The notes below the pieces were generated by a model. It was given only the letters and a program-made list of their open reading frames with translations. It did no database searches and had not been told where the DNA came from. From assembly GCA_900557555.1 (NCBI GenBank), contig USTH01000038.1, positions 1 through 13,752 of the forward strand: a stretch of 13,752 nucleotides of DNA. The letters are read 5' to 3'. Below, in pieces: positions 6,003-13,328 of this stretch; position 1 is the stretch's first letter, and each line of letters starts with the position of its first letter. Origin of the DNA: an uncultured Prevotellaceae bacterium. GTDB lineage: Bacteria; Bacteroidota; Bacteroidia; Bacteroidales; Bacteroidaceae. Made by a program: the position numbers and the translations under genes.

Positions 6003-8840
6003 TCAACTCCGTGATATTTGTAGTCCGCTGTCAGAGAGTTTCATGTCTACAAGACGTGCCGTTGGGGTAAGCGGGTTGGTGTTGAGCATGGTTCTCAGCC
6101 TCAGTGCTGCTTCAGGGTCTTTGGCTACTATATACATGTATCCCCCTCCGCCAGCTCCTGGCAGTTTGTAGCCAAGGCACAGGTCGTCAATCGTGGCGCA
6201 CCACTGCAGTAGCTGGTCTGTAGCCGTGCCAGGGTCGAGTCTTTGGTTGAGCTGCCATGAACGGCGCACCAAGAGTCCGTATTGCTGCAGATCGCCACAC
6301 TGTATGGCCTGTTGCATGTTTAAGGCGTGGTGTTTGAGGTCGGCAAGTATGGAGAGACGTTCGGAATCGTTGAGGAACATACCTCTTACGATGTCAGCGA
6401 GAATATGCTTGGCCGTGCGCGTAATGCCAGTATAGTAGAGCAGGTGGCAGGCGCCTTCTTCGTTGCGGAAGATAGTGTCAGGCAACCAACTGGCGCATAT
6501 TTTCTGCTCGAATCCAGGTTGGCTTTGCAGCAGTTTGATGCCTGGCAGCACACCACCGTACTGGTCTTGCCACCCGCCACCAGTGGTAAGCATCTGTTCA
6601 AGAATGAGTGTGCGGCCACACACCTCATGTTTGGTCCAGCCAAGACCGCAGAAATCGGACAATGCTCCGAGCACCGTGGCAGCGAGTATGCTACTGGTGC
6701 CCAATCCTGACCCTGCCGGAATGGCAGAGAGCAATGTGATGTCGATGCCGGCCCCGAAGTCTTCAAGCTGTTTTCTGAGCGAGGTGTATGCTCCGATGTT
6801 GTATGGTGGTAGAAAGCCTGCCAGTGCTAAGGCAGCCTTGGGTATAGAGAACGGGGAGCCGACCTTGTTGCAGGTGGCGAGTTCGTCATAGGTGGTGATA
6901 ATCTCTTGTGCTCCGAGATCAATGCTGCGGCACACTATGTTGTAGTCCTTGTTGGGCTTGATGTATACCTGCAGAGGTTGTTGGCCGTTGATGTTGATGG
7001 CAAAGTTCACCACGCATCCCCCGCTGTAGAGCGAATAGGGCGGGGTGTCGGACCATCCGCCAGCCACGTCAGCTCTCACCGAGCTGCGTGCCCACACTAT
7101 CTGGTCTTCGCATACGTCCAGATGTGGCTGGCATTTCTGTTGTTGTGCGTTTTCCACTATTCCCTGCCGCAGAAGGCTGAAAGCCTGGTCTGCCCACTTG
7201 TCGCTGTTGCCACCCTTGATACGGTACACCTGTGAACGGAACATGGCATCGTGAATTCGGGTCATGATTGGAGCCTCGGCTGGTAACGGCTGTGGGAGCT
7301 CAAGGTCGTAGGCTTTATATTTCTCAGCCAGATCCTTGAGGTCGAGTTGATAGAATATGCTTTTGGTGTAGTTGCTTGCCAAAGCCATTATATTGATAGC
7401 TTGAAAGCCCCTGCGTTGTTCGTTGAGGCGTATCAGGTTGGCATGGTTCAGAATCTGGTCGGCAGAAAGGCGTCGAGAGTTTTTCCAGCTGATGGTAAGT
7501 GCTTTGTCGGGTTTGGTTGACAAGAACCAGTTCAGCCACCGCCCGAGCATGTCCATGTCAGCGCTGACAGGAAAGAGTTCTGCCGTCTGAATGTCGGATG
7601 TTTGCTTGAAGTCCGCCAACGTGACGTCGCGTTCTGCCATCCATTCTTTGAACGGCTTGCCAAGGAACATGGTGCCGTCATCGGCCAAGTCACCGCGGAA
7701 TGTGTCGTTAAACCCATAGGGGCGCAGCACGTACTCCAGTTCGTCGATGGGTTCTATGTCGATGCACTGCCCTGCTTCGAGGTGGAGCATCCAGTTGTTT
7801 ACCGGTACGCCTGTGATGACGCTTCGCGGTGCCAGAGTCCAAGTGCACGGCACGAACGAATTTTCTATCCAGATGTCTGGGGTGTTAAGATCTACCGACG
7901 TTCTTACTACCGAGTTCTGTGTAAAGATGCTGGGGTGTTGCTTTATGGTATGGTGCATGATAAGACGTTGGTCTTTCACGCTGTTCATCTGGGATGTTGT
8001 GGAGCTGAGCAGTTCTCGGCTTGTTCCGTAGTGATAGAACACTCCGCTCTCAATGGGTATAACGCTTACCGTAAGATCTGCCAGCATTGAATTCGGTGAC
8101 GAAGGGTTGTCGCCCAGAGCAGTGCCGAAATCACTGTAGAGATCATAACTTCTAACGGTGCCGTTGTCTGTCATGGTGAGCTGGCGCAGTTTCTCCACCG
8201 CCTTGTCGCTAAGCATCCACACCCCTGTGTCCATCAGGAAGTAATGGGTCTGTGCCAGTTGGGCGAGAGTCTGTGTAGACGGTTTCTGCAGCATGAAGTC
8301 GAGCTTGTCGGTTCGGTTGCGTTTAATCATGAATACACCGTGATGGCTTGCCAGCGAGGGTTCTTCCCACATGCCCAGGCACACTACATCGGCATCAGGA
8401 ATGCTGATAGGGTCTTCGGCTTTTATCATAACATCGCCCGATGCTATCAGTGTGTGTATGCTATTGGGTGCAGACTGCAATATTTGCTCGTAAAGTGGCA
8501 TTTGCAGGTCTAGCAATGTCTGGTCGATCTTTTGCCCACGTTCGGCACGCAGCACTGGTATGGGCGTGAGCACCTTACCGCTTGAGGCATAGGCGGGAAT
8601 TCGGCGTCCTTGTCCACCAGCGTGTAGCAGCACGCGCTTTTCGGTTTTGAGCCACGAGGCGAAGTCTGCCTCCATTCCCTCTGCCCTACAGCACGACTGT
8701 AGAAGCCATGAAGTTCCTCCCCCAGACCCTAAATGGCTGTCTTGTGGGTCAGAGGTACAGAACCATTGTGTTCTATCGGCATGTGTTATACGGTGAAAGC
8801 TATCAACAAGGTTTGATGGTAATGAAAGCAGGTGTTTCAT
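6003..8840 (-). CDS. fkp: Bifunctional L-fucokinase / GDP-L-fucose pyrophosphorylase (Fkp)
   Basis: Fkp phosphorylates free L-fucose to fucose-1-phosphate and then couples it to GTP to give GDP-L-fucose, the donor for fucosylated capsules and glycoproteins in gut Bacteroidales. The 945-residue length is close to the roughly 950 of Bacteroides Fkp. The N-terminal half is the pyrophosphorylase, with LGSGGGT at 37-43 and the sugar-nucleotide motif HAGGQGRRIPAYASSGKVL at 73-91. The middle part is a left-handed beta-helix-like segment. The C-terminal half is a GHMP kinase, with VAGGWSDTPP at 592-601, the ATP-binding PAGSGLGTSS at 708-717, and LPGAGGGGY at 893-901. All key motifs are intact. It is cytoplasmic, with no signal peptide. 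The ATG at 8840 lies 58 bases after the upstream small gene, with no recognisable promoter in that gap. It probably shares a transcript with the TPR gene downstream. Confidence 0.96.
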   Translation of the reverse strand: MKHLLSLPSNLVDSFHRITHADRTQWFCTSDPQDSHLGSGGGTSWLLQSCCRAEGMEADFASWLKTEKRVLLHAGGQGRRIPAYASSGKVLTPIPVLRAERGQKIDQTLLDLQMPLYEQILQSAPNSIHTLIASGDVMIKAEDPISIPDADVVCLGMWEEPSLASHHGVFMIKRNRTDKLDFMLQKPSTQTLAQLAQTHYFLMDTGVWMLSDKAVEKLRQLTMTDNGTVRSYDLYSDFGTALGDNPSSPNSMLADLTVSVIPIESGVFYHYGTSRELLSSTTSQMNSVKDQRLIMHHTIKQHPSIFTQNSVVRTSVDLNTPDIWIENSFVPCTWTLAPRSVITGVPVNNWMLHLEAGQCIDIEPIDELEYVLRPYGFNDTFRGDLADDGTMFLGKPFKEWMAERDVTLADFKQTSDIQTAELFPVSADMDMLGRWLNWFLSTKPDKALTISWKNSRRLSADQILNHANLIRLNEQRRGFQAINIMALASNYTKSIFYQLDLKDLAEKYKAYDLELPQPLPAEAPIMTRIHDAMFRSQVYRIKGGNSDKWADQAFSLLRQGIVENAQQQKCQPHLDVCEDQIVWARSSVRADVAGGWSDTPPYSLYSGGCVVNFAININGQQPLQVYIKPNKDYNIVCRSIDLGAQEIITTYDELATCNKVGSPFSIPKAALALAGFLPPYNIGAYTSLRKQLEDFGAGIDITLLSAIPAGSGLGTSSILAATVLGALSDFCGLGWTKHEVCGRTLILEQMLTTGGGWQDQYGGVLPGIKLLQSQPGFEQKICASWLPDTIFRNEEGACHLLYYTGITRTAKHILADIVRGMFLNDSERLSILADLKHHALNMQQAIQCGDLQQYGLLVRRSWQLNQRLDPGTATDQLLQWCATIDDLCLGYKLPGAGGGGYMYIVAKDPEAALRLRTMLNTNPLTPTARLVDMKLSDSGLQISRS

Positions 8841-8898
8841 GACATTGGGAATGTTTTGAAAAAAGTTTTGCCTGAGGATTTAAAAGAGATGTGACGCC

Positions 8899-9114
8899 TC
8901 AGTCGTCGAAGTGTTCTTTCCACCATGGAGAATGGCGCAGTTCATCCATGAGTTGACGTGCGTCCTTTTCAAAGGGCTTGCCATCGGTTCCTCCGATGAC
9001 AAGCGTGTAGCCGAAGATAGAAGCGCGAGTCATCATCTTGCGGTTGGCAACAGCCAAGCCGTGCTGCAGGCGCCGTGAATAGGGCGTAAACGAAGAATTA
9101 TAATCACTTTTCAT
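8899..9114 (-). CDS. Small protein overlapping the zeta-like kinase gene (possible partner/antitoxin)
   Basis: This 71-residue basic-then-acidic protein reads through a central ANRKMMTRASIFGYTLVIGG segment and then DGKPFEKDARQLMDEL. The beta-strand plus GKP turn resembles small proteins encoded beside zeta-type kinases, but I cannot name the family. Its ATG at 9114 lies inside the end of the upstream kinase gene (11-base overlap), which implies translational coupling and a linked function. It has no membrane segment or signal peptide. If the pair is a toxin-antitoxin module, the order (kinase first, small gene second) is the reverse of classical epsilon/zeta. The antitoxin role is inference from size and overlap alone. 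Confidence 0.65.
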   Translation of the reverse strand: MKSDYNSSFTPYSRRLQHGLAVANRKMMTRASIFGYTLVIGGTDGKPFEKDARQLMDELRHSPWWKEHFDD

Positions 9115-9676
9115 TGTTCATGATTCTTTTATAACGCTCCATATCATAGACCGTGGTCTCTCCATTGACGGTTTCGGCCACTATTACGGAGGTGGAATTA
9201 TTATCTATCAAAATCCACCGGTCAACAATCTGGCTGTAGATTTCCACCAGATTTTGTATACCGGCATAGTAGCGCCGGCGTATCACGTCGACGGGAATGT
9301 TGTGGCCGCCCTCCGACACGCGCTTAGCCACACGCTTGATGGCCACTTCGGGTGAGGATAGCCACAGAAATATCAACTCCACCATGTACCCCGACTTGTG
9401 GGCACGCTTGATGAGGTTGACGTAAGAGTGGGTGGACAGAGTTGTCTCTACGGCAAAAGTCTCCCCCTTTTTCATCAAGTCGTTGATGCGCGAAATCATC
9501 AGCTTGCCAGCCTCGATGGGTACGCTTTCGGGGTGAAACGGTGACAGCCCGCGGGCAATTTCGTCGGCATTGATATATTGCTCACAATGCATGAATTCGG
9601 GCAGTATTGTAAACGAGGCTGTAGTTTTTCCAGCCCCGTTGCAGCCTGCAATGATATAAATTTTCTTTTTCGCCAC
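9104..9676 (-). CDS. Zeta-toxin-like P-loop kinase
   Basis: This 190-residue protein belongs to the zeta toxin/AAA-type small kinase group. Zeta toxins phosphorylate UDP-N-acetyl sugars and block cell-wall synthesis; chromosomal relatives may have other small-molecule substrates. Visible motifs are Walker A GCNGAGKTT (11-19), NADEIARGLSP (36-46) at the position where zeta has its catalytic Asp segment, FAVETTLST (74-82) matching the zeta substrate-binding EGTxR-like strand, and an Arg-rich lid (IKRVAKRV at 113-120, then RRRYYAG at 133-139). The first residues are MAKKKIYIIAG, so the P-loop begins right at the N-terminus. The ATG at 9676 follows a -7 box about 95 bases upstream. It overlaps the small gene downstream. 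Toxicity cannot be judged from sequence, and it may be a harmless housekeeping kinase. Confidence 0.8.
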   Translation of the reverse strand: MAKKKIYIIAGCNGAGKTTASFTILPEFMHCEQYINADEIARGLSPFHPESVPIEAGKLMISRINDLMKKGETFAVETTLSTHSYVNLIKRAHKSGYMVELIFLWLSSPEVAIKRVAKRVSEGGHNIPVDVIRRRYYAGIQNLVEIYSQIVDRWILIDNNSTSVIVAETVNGETTVYDMERYKRIMNNEK

Positions 9677-9770
9677 AGTATCAATTCGTTTAGGACGACT
9701 TCACAAAGCCCAACATCGCAAAGGCCACTTGTTACGATGCGGTGTCAATGAAGTCTTTAATTAGTTACAG

Positions 9771-9778
9771 CAAATATA
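9771..9778 (-). promoter_or_regulatory. Bacteroidota -7 box for the kinase/small-gene/fkp run
   Basis: The minus strand reads TATATTTG, matching TAnnTTTG, 94 bases upstream of the kinase ATG. It would give a leader of roughly 85-90 bases. No good -33 TTTG is visible at the usual spacing. As no other clear box appears before fkp, this may drive the kinase, the small gene and perhaps fkp. Confidence 0.5.
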
Positions 9779-10177
9779 AGATATTTGAATCGAACCGACA
9801 TAATTTTTCGGTCACAATTATGCTCTTTACAACTGTTTTTCACAAAAAACACCTGAAAAGTATTGTTTTTCGACTCATGCGCACCACTTTGCTACCCCAC
9901 GAATGCAATTGCGGCTACTGCAATACGTAAGTAATGTACGAGAGAGCCCGTTTGTCAGTATCAGGCAGAAGTGTCACCATATAGCCATATATAAAGCGCA
10001 AATCCGTTAGATTGCTTGGTCAACATAAAATGTTTTACCTGTCATCGTTTAGTTATAGGAGTAGAGGCTGTTGCAGACATCTAAGGAGGAATACTTCAAT
10101 TTGCTTGTAATTTACTTATAGGAGCGTTGTGGTAACAAACAATACTCCTATTTATATGGTGATACAAAAATAATTGT
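9779..10177. other. Non-coding stretch between divergent operons
   Basis: This AT-rich stretch holds no convincing gene. A 62-codon frame at 9742-9930 crosses the promoter of the kinase gene and looks like chance. There is a short ATTGC/GCAAT inverted repeat (9908-9924), and the phrase TTATAGGAG occurs twice (10054-10062 and 10116-10124). I see no tRNA, riboswitch or copy of the 20-bp repeat. Small RNAs without strong hairpins cannot be excluded. Confidence 0.5.
10118..10151. repeat. 7-bp inverted repeat upstream of the amidase promoter
   Basis: ATAGGAG (10118-10124) and CTCCTAT (10145-10151) form an inverted repeat with a 20-base spacer, ending 26 bases before the -7 box of the downstream operon. 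It overlaps the expected -33 to -60 zone, so it could be a regulator site. It is short enough to be chance. Confidence 0.3.
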
Positions 10178-10185
10178 TATCTTTG
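10178..10185 (+). promoter_or_regulatory. Bacteroidota -7 box for the amidase-iorAB operon
   Basis: TATCTTTG matches TAnnTTTG exactly, 39 bases before the ATG at 10225, leaving a leader of about 30 bases. The -33 region is AT-rich without a clear TTTG. Confidence 0.65.
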
Positions 10186-10224
10186 CAAGCCTTTATATTA
10201 ATAAGAAGCACAACAGACAGACAC

Positions 10225-10995
10225 ATGGATAACCAGCAGAACCACAATCTGAAGATATCACTGCTCCAGACAGATATTGTATGGGGAGACCCAGAAGTTA
10301 ATGCTAACGCTGCCAAAAGGGCCATAGAGGCCTGCCACGGCAGCGATTTGTATGTGTTGCCGGAGATGTGGAGTACGGGTTTTGCCACGGAACCGCAAGG
10401 AGTGGCAGAGAAAGATCTGCGTTCGCTTGCTTGGATGAAGCAGATGGCACAACAGACCAATGCTGCCATTGCTGGCAGTGTGGCAACAGAACTTGGTGAA
10501 GGAGATTTTCGTAACCGTTTCTATTTTGTTAAGCCTGAAGGGGAGGTGGCGGTCTATGACAAACACCACCTCTTTACCTATGGAGGCGAACACAAGCACT
10601 ATACAGCCGGACAGGGCCGCACGGTGGTGGAGTATAAGGGGGTGAGATTTCTGCTGCTTGTTTGTTATGACTTGCGCTTTCCGCTCTGGAGCCGTTCACG
10701 CGAAGATTACGACTGCATTATTTATGTGGCAAGTTGGCCAAGTTCTCGCATTGAGGCATGGCGCACCCTGCTCAAGGCTCGCGCTATTGAAAATCAGTGC
10801 TATGTAGTCGGTGTCAACCGTATAGGCACTGACCCATCGTGCACCTACTGCGGAGGCACGGCATTCATCGACCCATATGGGCAGGTAGTGAGCCAGTGCG
10901 CCGACAATCAGGCCCAAACTATAACAGCTGTCATAAATCTCGACACACTCAACGAATTCAGGGAGAAGTTCCCTGTTCTCAAAGACCGAGACTGA
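10225..10995 (+). CDS. Omega-amidase-like carbon-nitrogen hydrolase (YafV/Nit2 type)
   Basis: This is a cytoplasmic nitrilase-superfamily enzyme. The closest functional group is omega-amidase, which hydrolyses alpha-ketoglutaramate or alpha-ketosuccinamate (made when glutamine or asparagine is a transamination donor) to the keto-acid plus ammonia. The 256-residue length fits. The catalytic triad is visible: Glu in LPEMW (E47), Lys in YDKHHLF (K113) and the nucleophile Cys in VCYDLRFPLW (C147). Aromatic residues after the Lys and Cys are typical of YafV. The ATG at 10225 is chosen over upstream in-frame TTGs because family sequence starts just after it (KISLLQTDIVWGD) and the -7 box lies inside the longer frame. 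iorA follows after 45 bases on the same strand. Omega-amidase acts in glutamine transaminase pathways that use aryl-pyruvates, which fits its neighbours. The substrate is inference. Confidence 0.85.
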   Translation: MDNQQNHNLKISLLQTDIVWGDPEVNANAAKRAIEACHGSDLYVLPEMWSTGFATEPQGVAEKDLRSLAWMKQMAQQTNAAIAGSVATELGEGDFRNRFYFVKPEGEVAVYDKHHLFTYGGEHKHYTAGQGRTVVEYKGVRFLLLVCYDLRFPLWSRSREDYDCIIYVASWPSSRIEAWRTLLKARAIENQCYVVGVNRIGTDPSCTYCGGTAFIDPYGQVVSQCADNQAQTITAVINLDTLNEFREKFPVLKDRD

Positions 10996-11040
10996 CCCTT
11001 ATCTATAAAACGAACACAAATACATTTTATTGACATAATA

Positions 11041-12630
11041 ATGGAAAAACATCTTTTGCTTGGCGATGAATCCATCGCTCTTGGAGCTATACATGCCGGA
11101 CTCAGCGGAGTGTACGCCTATCCAGGCACACCAAGCACCGAAATCACTGAATTTATTCAGAATAACGACATAGCCACGCAGCGTGGTGTTCATTCCCGTT
11201 GGTGTACTAACGAGAAAACCGCCATGGAGGCTGCTCTTGGCATGAGCTATGCCGGCAAGCGTGCCCTCGTGTGTATGAAGCATGTAGGCATGAACGTATG
11301 TGCCGATGCCTTTGTCAACAGTGCCATCACTGGTGTAAACGGTGGCCTTGTGGTGTTGGCGGCCGATGACCCCTCCATGCACTCAAGCCAGAATGAACAG
11401 GACAGCCGCTTCTATGCGAAGTTTGCGCTGATTCCGGTTTTTGAACCCAGCAACCAGCAGGAAACTTACGACATGACCTCGGCGGCCTTTGAACTGTCGG
11501 AAGCTCTCAAAGTGCCGGTGATGCTGCGCATAGTGACGCGTCTGGCACATAGCCGCGCCGCTGTGCAGACAGGCACGCTTTCAGACCAGAACCCACTCAA
11601 CATCTGCCAAGAACGCTGGGTGCTGCTGCCTGGCATAGCGCGCAAGCGATATATAGACCTTATCGGTAAGCAGCCAGCAATGCTCAAAGCTGCCGAGAAT
11701 TCACCATTCAACAAGACGGAGAATAACGGTGGCAAGCTTGGCATTATAGCTTGTGGTATTGCCTATAACTATGTAAAGGAGACCTTGGGCAACAGTGGTA
11801 ATATTCTCAAGATTTCACAATACCCTCTGCCTGTTGAGGCCATCAAAAACCTTGCTTCACAATGCGACTCACTGCTTGTGGCGGAAGACGGACAACCTGT
11901 GGTAGAGGAAGAGGTGCGTAAAATGCTGGGTGTTGACTACAAGATAATCGGACGCCTCACAGGTCATCTGCCGCGTACAGGTGAACTCACGCCAGACAAC
12001 GTGGCCTCGGCACTTGGTGCTACTCCGAAACCTAAATTCGACATGGCCAAAAATCTCGCACCACGCCCACCACAACTTTGTCAAGGTTGTGGACACCGCG
12101 ATGTTTATGGCGCCTTGGTTAATATAATCGAAGAATATCCTGATGCAAGAGTGTTTGGCGACATAGGTTGCTACACTCTCGGTGCACTGCCTCCGTTCAA
12201 GGCTCTTGCCAGCTGTGTGGATATGGGGGCAAGTATCACCATGGCAAAAGGAGCCGCTGATGCAGGATTGCATCCCGCTATTGCAGTTATAGGTGATAGC
12301 ACCTTTACCCACAGTGGCATGACTGGACTGCTTGATGCCATCAACGAAAATTCAGACATCACGGTAATAATCAGCGACAACCTCACCACAGGTATGACAG
12401 GAGGACAGGACTCTGCCGGCCTCAATAAATATGAAGCCATCTGTCTTGGCTTAGGACTTGACCCTGCGCATCTTCATGTGGTGACCCCATTGCCCAAAAA
12501 CATTCCTGCTATAACGCAGATTATCCGCAATGAGATTAATTACCACGGAGTGAGCGTGATAATTCCGCGCAGAGAATGCATACAGACAGCTGCACGCCAC
12601 GCACGCCAAGCCAGAAAGCACACCAAATAA
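11041..12630 (+). CDS. iorA: Indolepyruvate ferredoxin oxidoreductase, alpha subunit (short form without ferredoxin domain)
   Basis: IorA carries the thiamine-diphosphate site of the complex that oxidises aryl-pyruvates (from Trp, Phe, Tyr) to aryl-acetyl-CoA, with electrons going to ferredoxin. The 529-residue protein has the pyrimidine-binding domain first (GDESIALGAIHAGLSGVYAY, YPGTPSTEI, EKTAMEAALGMSYAG), then the CQGCGHRD motif (347-353), and the TPP-binding GDIGCYTLG region, with GDS at 418-420 and the paired Asn about 27 residues later (N447). Archaeal IorA is about 600-650 residues and ends in a two-cluster ferredoxin domain. Here the protein stops after an Arg/Lys-rich tail (ECIQTAARHARQARKHTK) with no CxxCxxC runs. 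I believe this short form is usual in Bacteroidales, but I cannot check that. It lies 45 bases after the amidase and 73 before iorB, probably in one operon. Confidence 0.93.
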   Translation: MEKHLLLGDESIALGAIHAGLSGVYAYPGTPSTEITEFIQNNDIATQRGVHSRWCTNEKTAMEAALGMSYAGKRALVCMKHVGMNVCADAFVNSAITGVNGGLVVLAADDPSMHSSQNEQDSRFYAKFALIPVFEPSNQQETYDMTSAAFELSEALKVPVMLRIVTRLAHSRAAVQTGTLSDQNPLNICQERWVLLPGIARKRYIDLIGKQPAMLKAAENSPFNKTENNGGKLGIIACGIAYNYVKETLGNSGNILKISQYPLPVEAIKNLASQCDSLLVAEDGQPVVEEEVRKMLGVDYKIIGRLTGHLPRTGELTPDNVASALGATPKPKFDMAKNLAPRPPQLCQGCGHRDVYGALVNIIEEYPDARVFGDIGCYTLGALPPFKALASCVDMGASITMAKGAADAGLHPAIAVIGDSTFTHSGMTGLLDAINENSDITVIISDNLTTGMTGGQDSAGLNKYEAICLGLGLDPAHLHVVTPLPKNIPAITQIIRNEINYHGVSVIIPRRECIQTAARHARQARKHTK

Positions 12631-12703
12631 CCCCCTGTCACACTATATATTGGGTTTGTCTTGCATGAGCAGGACATTCCCGACATTAAAAACAAAAAAT
12701 ACA

Positions 12704-13282
12704 ATGAAAAAAGACATCATACTATGCGGTGTAGGCGGTCAGGGCATCCTGTCTATCGCCACCATCATAGGCGAAGCTGCCACAAAGGCTGGCGTAAATC
12801 TCAAGCAAGCCGAAGTACATGGAATGAGCCAGAGAGGCGGTGACGTGCAGTCAAACCTGCGCCTGTCTACCGAACCAATATACTCCGACCTCATTCCAGA
12901 GGGTGAGGCAGACCTCATCATCTCCATGGAACCGATGGAGGCGCTGCGCTACATGCCATATCTCGCCCCCAAAGGCACTATCGTGACAAGTAGCAAACCA
13001 TTTGTTAACATTCCTGACTATCCTGACTTGGATGCTATTAATGCAGAGCTTGACTCTGTGCCGTCTGTAGAGAAACTTGACATTGAAACCGTGGCAAAAG
13101 ATGCTGGCAACCCTCGTGGGGCCAACATGGTGTTGCTTGGTATGGCGGCCGCATACCTTGACATCATTACTCCTGACCAGCTACGTCAGGCCATTGAGAC
13201 AATCTTCGCCCGCAAAGGTGATGACATCGTGGCGGCTAATATCAAGGCTTTCGACCAGGGCTTGCTGACAACAGTAAAATAA
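12704..13282 (+). CDS. iorB: Indolepyruvate ferredoxin oxidoreductase, beta subunit
   Basis: IorB is the small subunit (2-oxoacid:ferredoxin oxidoreductase gamma-type domain) that helps form the CoA-binding and electron-transfer side of the complex with IorA. The 192-residue length is normal. It starts MKKDIILCGVGGQGILS, where GVGGQG (9-14) is the family's signature loop, and continues with VHGMSQRGGDVQSNLR, a conserved phrase of IorB. A frame extension back to a TTG at 12650 exists, but the ATG at 12704 is taken because homology begins there. No [4Fe-4S] ligands are seen, so the pair as encoded here has no obvious iron-sulphur cluster of its own. It is followed after 46 bases by the arylacetate-CoA ligase gene. 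Confidence 0.93.
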   Translation: MKKDIILCGVGGQGILSIATIIGEAATKAGVNLKQAEVHGMSQRGGDVQSNLRLSTEPIYSDLIPEGEADLIISMEPMEALRYMPYLAPKGTIVTSSKPFVNIPDYPDLDAINAELDSVPSVEKLDIETVAKDAGNPRGANMVLLGMAAAYLDIITPDQLRQAIETIFARKGDDIVAANIKAFDQGLLTTVK

Positions 13283-13328
13283 AGCCGTACGGATACACTC
13301 ACAACCAAACAATCCACCAGATACACAA

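Noticed and set aside
8857..8902. CTGAGG/CCTCAG hairpin (8872-8902) followed by a T run on the minus strand, as a terminator between the small gene and fkp
   Set aside because: The stem is only six pairs, the loop is 19 bases and the T run is separated from the stem by about eight bases, so termination is doubtful.
9786..9803. GGTTCGATTC on the minus strand resembling a tRNA T-arm (possible tRNA fragment or att site)
   Set aside because: The bases on either side do not pair as a T-stem and no acceptor stem or CCA end is present.
9742..9930. 62-codon plus-strand open frame
   Set aside because: It overlaps the -7 box of the kinase gene, has no recognisable motif, low-complexity composition and no promoter or ribosome-binding signal of its own.
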